A DNA stretch of 64,000 bases from Burkholderiales bacterium (lineage in GTDB: Bacteria > Pseudomonadota > Gammaproteobacteria > Burkholderiales > Casimicrobiaceae): the NCBI GenBank assembly GCA_025354165.1, contig JANXNI010000050.1, positions 1 to 64,000 of the forward strand, in the 5' to 3' direction. The notes beneath the pieces are model-generated. The model did not search any database. It was not told the DNA's origin and saw only the letters and a list, made by a program, of their open reading frames with translations. The stretch's first letter is position 1. The number at the start of each line of letters is the position of its first letter. Below are positions 54,797 to 63,412 of this stretch, in pieces. A program made the position numbers and the translations under genes.

Positions 54797-56053
54797 ATGT
54801 CTCTAGTCGTTCATAAATACGGCGGCACGTCGATGGGCTCAGTCGAGCGCATTAAGAATGTTGCCAAACGCGTCGCCAAATGGCACCGTGCGGGCTACCA
54901 GATGGTGGTTGTGCCTTCCGCCATGTCGGGCGAAACCAATCGTCTTTTGGCGCTGGCTAAGGAGGTCAATGCCGATCCGAGCCCGCGCGAACTTGACATG
55001 ATCGCCTCCACCGGCGAGCAGGTCTCAGTCGGCTTGCTCTCGATTGCGTTGCACGCCGAAGGCATCGATGCGGTCAGCTATTGCGGCTGGCAGGTGCCAA
55101 TCAAAACCGACAACTCGTTTACCAAAGCTCGCATCACGAGCATTGATGACGTTCGCGTTCGCGCCGATCTGGCGCAGGGCAAAGTCGTCGTCATTACCGG
55201 CTTTCAAGGGGTCACCGATGATGGTCAAGTTACAACGTTGGGTCGCGGTGGATCAGATACGCAAGCAGTTGCCGTAGCGGCCGCCATGAAGGCCAGCGAG
55301 TGCCTGATCTACACCGACGTTGACGCGGTTTACACCACCGATCCCCGCGTTGAACCCGATGCCCGTCCGCTCAAAACCGTGACCTTCGAAGAGATGCTCG
55401 AAATGGCGTCCCTTGGCTCAAAAATTTTGCAGATTCGCTCGGTCGAATTTGCCGGAAAATACAAAGTCCCAACGCGCGTCCTGTCCAGCTTCACCGATCC
55501 GATGATTCCAATCGCAATCGAGGCAAGTTCGGGCACGCTAATCAGTTTTGAGGAAGAAGAAAACGTGGAACAAGCCATCATCTCCGGCATTGCCTTCAAC
55601 CGCGACGAAGCGAAGGTCTCCGTGCTCGGCGTGCCCGACAAACCGGGTATCGCGTTCGCCATCCTCGGCCCGGTCGCCAAAGCGAACATCGACGTCGACA
55701 TGATTATCCAGAACGCCGGCGTTGGCGGAACCACGGATTTTTCGTTCACAGTGCATCGCAATGAGCTGCAAAAAACGCTCGACGTGCTCAAGAACGAAGT
55801 GCAGGATGTCATTCAGGCTAAAACAGTGATTGGTGACGCGAAGTGTGCCAAGATCTCTGTAGTCGGTATTGGCATGCGTTCGCACGTTGGCATCGCAGCG
55901 CTCATGTTCGAAACGCTGTCGAAAGAGAGCATCAATATTCAGATGATTTCCACCAGCGAAATCAAGATTTCAGTGGTGATCGACGACAAGTACATGGAGC
56001 TCGCTGTGCGCGCGCTTCATAAGGCGTTCGAGCTGGACAAAGTGGTCGCCTAG
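54797..56053 (+). CDS. lysC: Aspartate kinase
   Basis: It phosphorylates aspartate, the entry to lysine, threonine and methionine synthesis. The ATG at 54797 (MSLVVHKYGGTSMGSVERI) fits the family; an open frame upstream has no homology. The 418-residue monofunctional enzyme has VVVPSAMSGETNRLL, TDVDAVYTTDPR and two C-terminal ACT domains (about 265-418; KPGIAFAILGPVAKANIDVD and SHVGIAALMFETLSKESINI), which bind feedback inhibitors. There is no homoserine dehydrogenase part. Confidence 0.95.
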   Translation: MSLVVHKYGGTSMGSVERIKNVAKRVAKWHRAGYQMVVVPSAMSGETNRLLALAKEVNADPSPRELDMIASTGEQVSVGLLSIALHAEGIDAVSYCGWQVPIKTDNSFTKARITSIDDVRVRADLAQGKVVVITGFQGVTDDGQVTTLGRGGSDTQAVAVAAAMKASECLIYTDVDAVYTTDPRVEPDARPLKTVTFEEMLEMASLGSKILQIRSVEFAGKYKVPTRVLSSFTDPMIPIAIEASSGTLISFEEEENVEQAIISGIAFNRDEAKVSVLGVPDKPGIAFAILGPVAKANIDVDMIIQNAGVGGTTDFSFTVHRNELQKTLDVLKNEVQDVIQAKTVIGDAKCAKISVVGIGMRSHVGIAALMFETLSKESINIQMISTSEIKISVVIDDKYMELAVRALHKAFELDKVVA

Positions 56054-56084
56054 CGGTTGAACCGGCAGCTGCCTAAAACCCCGC

Positions 56085-56090
56085 TATAAT
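56085..56090 (+). promoter_or_regulatory. -10 box of tRNA-Ser
   Basis: TATAAT ends 11 bp before the tRNA 5' end. The best -35-like hexamer, TTGAAC (56057-56062), is 22 bp away, longer than usual. Confidence 0.5.
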
Positions 56091-56101
56091 CAATGGCTAA
56101 C

Positions 56102-56194
56102 GGAGACGTGACCGAGAGGCCGAAGGTGCTCCCCTGCTAAGGGAGTATACGGTGATGAGCTGTATCAAGGGTTCGAATCCCTTCGTCTCCGCCA
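56102..56194 (+). tRNA. tRNA-Ser(GCU)
   Basis: Acceptor arm GGAGACG pairs with CGTCTCC. The anticodon arm is CTCCC-CTGCTAA-GGGAG, giving anticodon GCT. The long variable arm, the T-arm GGGTTCGAATCCC and an encoded GCCA 3' end are present. It is class II with 93 nt. Confidence 0.95.
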
Positions 56195-56203
56195 AGCAAC
56201 CAA

Positions 56204-56226
56204 GCCACCCCTGCGGTGGCTTTTTT
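56204..56226 (+). terminator. Terminator after tRNA-Ser
   Basis: GCCACC (56204-56209) pairs with GGTGGC (56215-56220), followed by TTTTTT. It lies 10 bp after the tRNA. Confidence 0.9.
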
Positions 56227-56341
56227 GTGGTCCTTCTTTAGCTGGTGCGCACCAATATCGACAAGGCGCTTGCCAACGAGCCCACCAACATGAGATTTCG
56301 GGAGTTTCGGGCCAGCTTGCGAAGTCTGGGCGCAATGGGCG

Positions 56342-57805
56342 CTAGTTCGCCGTGTCGCGGGAGCTTTCGCCCACTTGTGCCGCTTCTGCTCCGCGCAGAA
56401 GGTTGAACGCAACGACTCTATTGCGCCCGCGATGTTTGGCCTCATAAAGTGCGGCGTCAGCGCGACCGACAATTTCATCGACCGTGCCGGAGTCGGTGGC
56501 TGGGTCAAACGTTGATAAGCCGACGCTTACAGTGACCATTTCCGGGCCGGACGCACCGTTTTTCAGGCCGAGTGTTGCGACTGCTTTGCGCAAATTCTCG
56601 GCGATATGCGTCGCCCCGTTGATATCCGTGTTGGGCAAAACAACGGCAAACTCTTCACCACCATAACGCGCCAGATAGTCGCCCGGGCGACGCAATTCAT
56701 TTTGCATTGCTGCGGTGACGGCTTTGAGGCAAACGTCGCCCTGCAGATGACCAAAGGTGTCGTTGTAATTTTTGAAGTGATCGATGTCGATCATCAGCAT
56801 GGCGAGCGGCGTGCGCGCCCGCCGCGCATGGCGAATGTCGCTAGGGAATTGCGACATGAAATAGCCGCGATTGTAGGCAGCTGTAAGCGCGTCGCGCAGG
56901 CTGTTTTCCGCCAGCGTCTCATGCACCTGTGCGAGCCTGCGGTAGAGCCCCGTGGTTTCCCACAACAGCGTGCCGAGTACCATTGAGGACGACAGCATGC
57001 TCAGGCAGCGCCCGGCGTACCAGCCCAGACTGTAGCGTGACGAGGCGGCCAGTGTCAGGACGACATCGGCAAGACCTGCCACCAGGGCGACGGCGAGCCA
57101 CACGCTGAGCAAGTCACGCAGGCGACTGATCAGGAAGCAGGCCAAAAGCGCGCACACGTTGATGACGATAACGATTGTGGCGGCCGGGGATTGCACGAGC
57201 TGCTGATAGGACGTGCCGTTGACGAGCGGAGGCAGCAGTCCGCCATTGGCAACGGCCAGATACGCAAGCGCCGCCGCCACCAGCGGCGCGTGGATCATTA
57301 AAAGCGTGCCGCTAATACCGCCCGACAATCGCATTTTCGATGCGTTACGCAGTAGCGGCGTCCGCAACATCAACGCGAGCGACACAATCGCCGGAAAACC
57401 GCCATGCCACATCGTCCAAAGCCATACCGCGCTTTGCGGCCCGGCGCCCAGCAATCCGGTTTCTGAAAACACGCCAGGAAAAATCAGGATCTGGATCGAG
57501 ACCATCACGGCGACAAAAAAATAGGCACCGGCGAGGCAGGCCAGAAACGGTTCACGGAGCACGCGGAAATGCGTAAACAGCAGATAGCCCGTCAAGTACT
57601 CCGTAATAAAAACCGTCACCGCAAACATCGGCAGGAACGGCCTGATTTCCTGCAACTGGAGCTTCGCCGAGGGCAACATTATCAGGGTGACAATCGCGAT
57701 GATCGCCGCCAGCGAGCCAGCGGCCAGCTTCGAGCGCAGTCCGGGACGTTCGCTCGCGCGGCGGCTGATGTCATTCAGGCGGGTCACATCGGTCAAGCTA
57801 TTCAC
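56342..57805 (-). CDS. Membrane diguanylate cyclase, MASE4-like sensor and GGDEF domain
   Basis: The 487-residue product has an N-terminal membrane region of about eight helices (residues 25-275), whose pattern resembles MASE4. A GGDEF domain follows from about 310. GGEEF at 382-386 is intact, so it should make cyclic di-GMP, and RPGD five residues earlier is the inhibitory I-site. The predicted start is GTG at 57805. Cyclic di-GMP controls attachment and matrix; the large secreted proteins nearby could be outputs, but this is only positional. The signal sensed by the membrane part is unknown. Confidence 0.9.
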   Translation of the reverse strand: MNSLTDVTRLNDISRRASERPGLRSKLAAGSLAAIIAIVTLIMLPSAKLQLQEIRPFLPMFAVTVFITEYLTGYLLFTHFRVLREPFLACLAGAYFFVAVMVSIQILIFPGVFSETGLLGAGPQSAVWLWTMWHGGFPAIVSLALMLRTPLLRNASKMRLSGGISGTLLMIHAPLVAAALAYLAVANGGLLPPLVNGTSYQQLVQSPAATIVIVINVCALLACFLISRLRDLLSVWLAVALVAGLADVVLTLAASSRYSLGWYAGRCLSMLSSSMVLGTLLWETTGLYRRLAQVHETLAENSLRDALTAAYNRGYFMSQFPSDIRHARRARTPLAMLMIDIDHFKNYNDTFGHLQGDVCLKAVTAAMQNELRRPGDYLARYGGEEFAVVLPNTDINGATHIAENLRKAVATLGLKNGASGPEMVTVSVGLSTFDPATDSGTVDEIVGRADAALYEAKHRGRNRVVAFNLLRGAEAAQVGESSRDTAN

Positions 57806-57974
57806 GTCGAGCGTCCGCCGTGAGCGGATTGCTCAACAAAAACTTGCCTTGTGATTTCATGGGTATTCGACGCTATGTTGTCGCCGTACTATCCGCTTGG
57901 GCATTGACTTCAGTTTTCCAGATTGGCACTTCCGATGTGCGTCCGATCAGTACAACGGCAACCCTACGCTAGCA
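57806..57974. other. Spacer upstream of diguanylate cyclase
   Basis: I see no gene here. It should hold the minus-strand promoter of the diguanylate cyclase, which I could not place. The dyad element at 57975 follows directly. Confidence 0.35.
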
Positions 57975-58094
57975 ATCAGCTTTTTACTGAATACACCATT
58001 ATACAGGGGCTAGATCGATTTTTCGCCGTAAGTCGATTTACCGCGATTTTCGAAGCCAGCCCTCATGCCAGCGTCATTTCAGAGAAAAGCTGAT
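57975..58094. repeat. 120-bp dyad element, copy 6
   Basis: Left arm ATCAGCTTTTTACTGAAT and right arm ATTTCAGAGAAAAGCTGAT. GGGGCTA at 32-38 faces CAGCCCT at 83-89. Centre AAGTCGATTT at 56-65. It ends 16 bp downstream of the stop of the minus-strand secreted protein. One of the two best-preserved outer arms of the family. Confidence 0.9.
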
Positions 58095-58110
58095 CAGTAT
58101 TTTCTTAAGG

Positions 58111-60645
58111 TCAAGGCGTCAGCGACGTCCCACAATTGGCGTTCAGGTTGTTGCGCGCCGCGTCCCAATCACTTTGCGTAATACCCGTCCCCGCGACGAC
58201 CGCAGCGCCGCTGAATCCGAGCATCGAGCGCAGCAACACCAGTCCTTCTTTGTTGGCCCGCACAAAGCCGTCGTTATCCATATCCAGTTTGCACGGCAGC
58301 ACCGTTGCCAGCACTGGTGACTCGAACGCACCCATATCAATGATGCTGTTTACGATGCGCGGGAAACCGATCCCACGCTGGTCGAACGCCGTGGCGACGC
58401 TGTTGTCGCCCGCATCCAGCGCGGGACTCCCAGCGCGCAATGCGTGCGTGTATTTCTGGCCGCCGCCGTTGAACTGCAGGCCTTCGATCTTGGCATCGAC
58501 GCCGCATTTCATCCCGGTGCCAGTGCAAAAGCTATTGGGCGCGAACACCGGTTCAAACAGGGAGTGGCTGATGGCGTAGTTGAACCCGGCAGTGGACGGC
58601 GCAAAGATACTGTTGCCGCCCAGGCTCCCCGGTACTGACATGGCGATAATCGAGTTCCGGATTACGACATTTCCGTTCGCGTTCAATGGACCACCCAGCG
58701 CCGTTGCCACACCGCCAGGAACGAAGGCTATCGTGTTGAGAACAGCACCGGTTCCGGTGAAGTTTCTGGCAAGAGTGTTGTTGATCAGACTGAAGGTGTC
58801 GGTTCCCGACGCGGCGTGAAGGTTGAACGACACAATTGATCCACTGCCATTGGTTGATTCGTTCAACGAAAACGTGCTGTTGCGCACGGTGTAATTGCCC
58901 GTTGCGTCCAGCAAGAGCGCGACGTTCGACTCGGCGCGATTGCTGATGAATGACGAGTCCTGGATCAGATAGTTACGCCCCGCGCCGTTCGCCCGCAGCG
59001 ACAGTCCGGCCTCGTTGCGCTGCGCAAAGTTGTCCTTCACGATAAGGCGGGTGGCAGTGAAGCTGTGCGGCAGCGGATACACCGCAGGCACCGTCGCAGA
59101 TGACGGCCCACCAAGCACGACAACTACCCCGTAGCCTCCCGCGATACTGCCTGCATTAGTTTGGTTGCCGATGACATCGACATCGCTGAGCGTCACGGTG
59201 GCCAGATCGTGCAGCAACAGGGCGCTGACACCGCCGCTGTCTGCCAGCGAGGTGCCGCCGACGTCATTGCCCTTGAACTGCGAGTTGCTGAGCGTGAAGT
59301 TAGCGCTGCAGCCAACGCGCAGGCCAGCGCGTGATTTCTGGGCGATGTTCTTCTCGAAATACACGTTGTTCATACTCACGTTGCGCAATTGCAGAAACTG
59401 GCATTCGCTGGTGCTGCTGTCAAAGGTATCCGTCAGGATGCTCAATCCGCCGATGTCCACGCCCGCAGCGTTGCCCATAAACGAAAAATCATTGACGGTG
59501 ACGGCATCGCCTGATGCTACGGCTGAACCGACAGATGCAATCTGACCACCACCGCGACGGCCAAGGGCGCTGTTGCCGACGACGCCGCCACCGTTGAGCG
59601 TTACCGTGCCGGATACGTCGTTAATGAGAAATGCGCCATCGTTGCCGACGGTGGCCGAGTTGGAAATGAATTGCGTGCCACTGATCGACACCGAAGTAGC
59701 TCCGGTCACGCGAAGCGCCCCGATTGCTTCAGACGTGTTGCCGAAGAATTGGCTGCCACTGATGGATACCGCGCCCATCCAAAGGTTGTTGCCGTTGCCA
59801 AGAGCTGCCGCACCGCCCGCTGAAGTAAACGTTGAACCCGCCGTGCCGTGCACGGTGCGGTTGCTCAGAAAGCGAACGTTGCTAAGTGTGGCGTTGGGTC
59901 GAAAGTCAGTCACCAGCGTTGCGCCCATTGCCAGCGCGCCACCGGTGGTGGAGAAGTTGTTGGCACCGCCGTCGCCTGTGCCTGCCGCCTCGCAGGCACT
60001 AAACACGACATCCGTCAGCGTCAGCGATTCACGAGAAAAGACACAGCCGCCCGCTGCGCCTCCGCTCGCCGCGATGCTCGCAACACTCCGCCCTTCCTTG
60101 AACGACAGACCGGAAATGCTCGCTGGCGCATCGGTCGCCGCATCGGCATTGCTGATCACCATTATTCGCAGGCCCGCTGCACCACTTGAGAGTCCGCCAC
60201 CGTTGATGGTTAGCAAGTTGCTCCCCGGGCCGGCGATGGTGAGGTTACCGCCTGCAAACAGCAGCCATGAGTAAGGCGTCGTGGGCGGTGCAGGAGGAGG
60301 AGGCACGATTGTGGGCTCCATGATTACCTGCGACAGCTTGATCGTTCCATTGACGCTGAAATTGATCGTGTCAGCGCCGCTGCCCGTTGGACAGCCGTTC
60401 GGCCCACCTATCGCGCTGTCCATGTTGGCCGCCGCGAGGGCCATGCGCAATGTGCATTTTGCGCTCGCCAGAACAACAGGCGACGTGTATCCCGCATCCG
60501 AAAAAATCGCGCCCGACGCATTGACGAAAACATCGTCAAGCAAACTGTTGACGGTAATTGTTGCCGCAGACGTTTCGGCGCACAGCGTCATTGAAGTCAG
60601 AAAAGCGGCGAGCGCGGACGCGCGCCAGGTCATTGGTTTCTTCAT
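58111..60645 (-). CDS. Secreted CSLREA-like beta-helix protein with dockerin-like C-terminus
   Basis: The start is the ATG at 60645 after AGGGG; an open frame further upstream lacks a signal peptide at its head. The 844-residue product has a signal peptide ending ETSAA (about residue 28). KCTLRMALAAAN near residue 64 is a CSLREA-like motif, followed by a proline-rich loop (VPPPPAPPTTP). The main part is a right-handed beta-helix with many FxxNxA and SNS turns, like polymorphic outer-membrane proteins. The tail has a single calcium-loop repeat, LDMDNDGFVRANKEGLVLLR near residue 783, flanked by cysteines (CKLD and NCGTS). It is probably a surface or matrix protein. The same tail type occurs in the giant protein at 33574-40731. 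Confidence 0.85.
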   Translation of the reverse strand: MKKPMTWRASALAAFLTSMTLCAETSAATITVNSLLDDVFVNASGAIFSDAGYTSPVVLASAKCTLRMALAAANMDSAIGGPNGCPTGSGADTINFSVNGTIKLSQVIMEPTIVPPPPAPPTTPYSWLLFAGGNLTIAGPGSNLLTINGGGLSSGAAGLRIMVISNADAATDAPASISGLSFKEGRSVASIAASGGAAGGCVFSRESLTLTDVVFSACEAAGTGDGGANNFSTTGGALAMGATLVTDFRPNATLSNVRFLSNRTVHGTAGSTFTSAGGAAALGNGNNLWMGAVSISGSQFFGNTSEAIGALRVTGATSVSISGTQFISNSATVGNDGAFLINDVSGTVTLNGGGVVGNSALGRRGGGQIASVGSAVASGDAVTVNDFSFMGNAAGVDIGGLSILTDTFDSSTSECQFLQLRNVSMNNVYFEKNIAQKSRAGLRVGCSANFTLSNSQFKGNDVGGTSLADSGGVSALLLHDLATVTLSDVDVIGNQTNAGSIAGGYGVVVVLGGPSSATVPAVYPLPHSFTATRLIVKDNFAQRNEAGLSLRANGAGRNYLIQDSSFISNRAESNVALLLDATGNYTVRNSTFSLNESTNGSGSIVSFNLHAASGTDTFSLINNTLARNFTGTGAVLNTIAFVPGGVATALGGPLNANGNVVIRNSIIAMSVPGSLGGNSIFAPSTAGFNYAISHSLFEPVFAPNSFCTGTGMKCGVDAKIEGLQFNGGGQKYTHALRAGSPALDAGDNSVATAFDQRGIGFPRIVNSIIDMGAFESPVLATVLPCKLDMDNDGFVRANKEGLVLLRSMLGFSGAAVVAGTGITQSDWDAARNNLNANCGTSLTP

Positions 60646-60940
60646 CCTGTTTCCCCTCAAAAAGTGGCGTTTTCTCGGTGCCTGGGCGGCATACGTGATG
60701 CTGGACAGCTGTTGGTGACCGCCTTCGGCGCGCCCCGTCAATGTACCGCCCTCGGGTGCGAAAGAAAGAGGGAAATTACCTACCTGATCGCGTGCGATAG
60801 CGTAGTTCGTTGAAATCGTGGACGTCGCATCGCGCAACGGCTACGCCCGAAGCATGAGCGGATGCCGGTAGTATTGTTTTTGTCGTGCTCGTTAGAAACG
60901 TCTTTTTTGGCGCGCCGACGATTGCGCCGGAATCGCACAT

Positions 60941-61060
60941 ATCAGCTTTTTTATAAAACAAAGGCAGCAAAGCGGGTACAGCCCTATTAAGTCATAAGTC
61001 AATTTGTCGAATTTTGCGAGGCTAGCCCTCATGAAACCGTCGTTTCAGAGAAAAGCTGAT
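60941..61060. repeat. 120-bp dyad element, copy 7
   Basis: Left arm ATCAGCTTTTTTATAAAA and right arm GTTTCAGAGAAAAGCTGAT. AAGTCAATTT at 56-65 (the centre has one change), TAGCCCT at 83-89. It ends 4 bp downstream of the acyl-CoA ligase stop (minus strand). The right half is very close to that of copy 6, including CATG after TAGCCCT/CAGCCCT. The upstream stretch 60646-60940 holds no gene that I can support, only the presumed promoter of the secreted protein. Confidence 0.9.
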
Positions 61061-61064
61061 AGAA

Positions 61065-62780
61065 CTATTTCTCCGCTTCCCGCTCCTGCAACGCCCGCCA
61101 CATCACCTTGCCCGAGCCGCTTTTCGGTAACGCGTCGACAAACTCCACGACACGCGGCGCTTTGTAGGCGGCCATATTGGCATGCGCCCAGTCGACGATG
61201 TCTTTTTCGGTCGTGTCTTTCGCGTTGGCGCGCAGCACGATTACGGCCTTGACGGACTCGCCGCGATAGGCGTCCTTGGTGGAAATGATGCATGCTTCCT
61301 GCACGGCCGGATGGCGGAAGAAGAGGGCTTCGACCTCTGCGGGCCAGACCTTGAATCCGCTCGCGTTGATCATGCGTTTCAGGCGGTCCGTCATGAAGAA
61401 ATAGCCTTCTTCATCAACGCGGCCCATGTCGCCCGAACGGAAGAATGATTTGCCGTCGATCTCGACAAACGCGGCCTCGGTGGCGGCGCGGTTTTGCCAA
61501 TAGCCTTTGAACACTTGCGGGCCGTGAATCAGGATTTCACCGGATTCGCCGATGTCGCAAAGCGCCAGCGTGTCCGGGTTCACCACGCGCGAATCGACAC
61601 CGACGTACGGCACGCCAAGGCATTGCTGCTTGGGTGCGTCGGGCGGATTGGAGTGCGACGGCGCGGCGGTCTCGGTCAGGCCGTAGCCTTCGACGAAGCG
61701 CAAGCCAAATTTTTGAAAGAGATTTTCGGCGACTGCCTGCGGCATAGCAGCGCCGCCGCCGCCGATGTAGGCGAGACTTGTGAGGTCATAGTTCGCGACG
61801 TTCGGGCTGCCGAGCAAATCGATGATCATGGTCGGCACCATCGTCCAGCTATTCACGCGATATTTCGAGATCAGCCTGCCCGCCAGATCGCGATCCCAGC
61901 GCGGCATGATGACCGCGCACGAACCGAGATAAATGGGAATGTGCAAACCGTAGAGCATGCCTGTGATGTGAAACATCGGCACTACGGCAAGGCTCACCGA
62001 CTCTGGCGATCCATCGCCCCACAGCGAGCCGGAAACGATGTTGTGCATGATGCTGCGATGCGTGTGCATGCAGCCTTTGGGCAGCCCCGTTGTGCCAGAG
62101 GTGTACGGCAGCACGGCGAGATCGTCCGGCCCGGCGGTGGGGGCGTCGGCCTGTTGCCTGGCCGCCATCGCGTCGCGCCAGTGCGTGCCGTAGGCGGGCA
62201 GGTCGACCTGCAAATCAAGCCAGCCGCGCCACGCGTCCGGAATGCCGCTGTCGGGCAATTGGCCTCCCGTCATTTCGTCGCAATAGCGTGTGACCAGAAG
62301 ACAACGCAAACCCGCGTCGGGCGCGGCGGCGACCACCTCGTCGTTCGCTGCAACCCATAGCGCCGCAAGATCGCTGCCCACGATCGCGACGCGCGCGGCA
62401 GGATCGGTGATGTAGTGCGTCAGCTCGGCCGCTTTGTTCATCGGGTTGACCGGAACCACCACCGCGTCAGCGCGCAAAATGGCGTAATAGCCGATCACAA
62501 ATTGCGGCGAATTCTGCATGCACAGCGCCACGCGATCACCCTTTGCGACGCCTGCGACTTTTTGCAACCAGCCCGCCAGCGCCTCGACGCGTGCGTAGAG
62601 TTCGCGAAACGTCAGGACGCGATCACAAAACACAAACGCCGGTCGATCTGGGTAGCGCCGGACGGTGATGTCCAGATTCGCCCAGAGCGAGGTGTCAGGC
62701 GTGCACAAATCCTTAGGCAGGCGCTTCGGCCAGACGTCGTAATGCTTGTTGAGGGTTACCGGAGTGCCTGACATATCCAT
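61065..62780 (-). CDS. Acyl-CoA synthetase (AMP-forming), medium/long-chain type
   Basis: The 571-residue ANL enzyme has LPYTSGTTGLPKGCMHTHRS (A3), VEGYGLTETAAPSHSN (A5), FRSGDMGRVDEEGYFFMTD (A7), KRMINASGFKVWPAEVE (A8) and the C-terminal lysine in PKSGSGKVMWRAL. It activates a fatty or other carboxylic acid for CoA transfer. The ATG at 62780 or that at 62774 could be the start. It diverges from the short modE gene. The dyad element 60941-61060 is just after its stop. The substrate is not predictable. Confidence 0.9.
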   Translation of the reverse strand: MDMSGTPVTLNKHYDVWPKRLPKDLCTPDTSLWANLDITVRRYPDRPAFVFCDRVLTFRELYARVEALAGWLQKVAGVAKGDRVALCMQNSPQFVIGYYAILRADAVVVPVNPMNKAAELTHYITDPAARVAIVGSDLAALWVAANDEVVAAAPDAGLRCLLVTRYCDEMTGGQLPDSGIPDAWRGWLDLQVDLPAYGTHWRDAMAARQQADAPTAGPDDLAVLPYTSGTTGLPKGCMHTHRSIMHNIVSGSLWGDGSPESVSLAVVPMFHITGMLYGLHIPIYLGSCAVIMPRWDRDLAGRLISKYRVNSWTMVPTMIIDLLGSPNVANYDLTSLAYIGGGGAAMPQAVAENLFQKFGLRFVEGYGLTETAAPSHSNPPDAPKQQCLGVPYVGVDSRVVNPDTLALCDIGESGEILIHGPQVFKGYWQNRAATEAAFVEIDGKSFFRSGDMGRVDEEGYFFMTDRLKRMINASGFKVWPAEVEALFFRHPAVQEACIISTKDAYRGESVKAVIVLRANAKDTTEKDIVDWAHANMAAYKAPRVVEFVDALPKSGSGKVMWRALQEREAEK

Positions 62781-62869
62781 CCTTTTTGATTTCGGCTCTG
62801 TGGCTTTTGTTCGATTATTACTGGTTCCGGGCGACCCTGCACGCGGCGTTCATAATTCTTGATCGAGAC

Positions 62870-62875
62870 TATATT
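62870..62875 (+). promoter_or_regulatory. -10 box of the modE-like gene
   Basis: TATATT ends 6 nt before the ATG at 62882, so the message would be leaderless, the same -10-to-ATG spacing as in the leuA leader. The -35 region is weak. Confidence 0.4.
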
Positions 62876-62881
62876 TATCCG

Positions 62882-63292
62882 ATGACTTCGCCCCCATCCC
62901 GTAAAGCGGTTGCCATGAAACGTGTACCCGCACCCGCCAACGTCAGCGCGGGCAGTCCGCGCGAGCTACGCCTGCGCGTGTACGCGGGGCCGGTGATTGC
63001 GATGGGGCCGGGCAAGGCGGATTTGCTGTCGGCGATTGCGGCGACGGGATCGATTTCCGCTGCTGCGCGAGAACTTGGCATGTCGTACAAGCGCTGCTGG
63101 GATCTGGTGTCGATCATGAATGAGAGCTTCGCCACGCCGCTGGTTGCGACCAGCGCGGGCGGCACGGGAGGCGGCGGGACGAATCTGACGCCACTCGGTG
63201 CGCGCGTTTTGCATGATTACAGGCGCATGCACGAGATTGCGCTGGCGGCCATCGCCACCGATCTGCGTAAATTTCGCAAGCACCTGAAGTAA
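62882..63292 (+). CDS. Short ModE-type regulator, DNA-binding domain only
   Basis: The start is taken at the ATG at 62882; an ATG at 62915 is possible. The 136-residue product matches the ModE N-terminal winged helix: GPGKADLLSAIAATGSISAA, then ARELGMSYKRCWDLVSIMN, and GGGGTNLTPLGARVLHDYRRM. It lacks the C-terminal molybdate-binding Mop domains, so it cannot sense molybdate in the way E. coli ModE does. It stands 120 bp upstream of modA, with two ModE-like operators between, so it probably controls that operon. Confidence 0.82.
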   Translation: MTSPPSRKAVAMKRVPAPANVSAGSPRELRLRVYAGPVIAMGPGKADLLSAIAATGSISAAARELGMSYKRCWDLVSIMNESFATPLVATSAGGTGGGGTNLTPLGARVLHDYRRMHEIALAAIATDLRKFRKHLK

Positions 63293-63334
63293 ACCCACCG
63301 ACACAAACTTATCTCGCGTAGCCCAAGTCGCATA

Positions 63335-63360
63335 TCGTTATAGCCCGACATATATTGCGG
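63335..63360. promoter_or_regulatory. ModE-like operator 1
   Basis: The 26-bp imperfect palindrome starts TCGTTATAG and ends TATTGCGG. The half-sites resemble the CGNTATA-type arms of known ModE boxes. It directly abuts operator 2. Confidence 0.55.
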
Positions 63361-63386
63361 TCGCTATATACTGCCAAATATTGCGA
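63361..63386. promoter_or_regulatory. ModE-like operator 2
   Basis: TCGCTATAT and ATATTGCGA face each other with 8 bp between (26 bp in all), with one mismatch pair. It lies 27 bp upstream of the modA TTG start, a repressor position. Confidence 0.65.
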
Positions 63387-63412
63387 TTGTTGTTCCCGAA
63401 TTGGAGAGTCCT

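Noticed and set aside
59573-60274. 233-codon plus-strand frame
   Set aside because: Antisense to the secreted beta-helix/dockerin-like gene; low-complexity P/A/V sequence.
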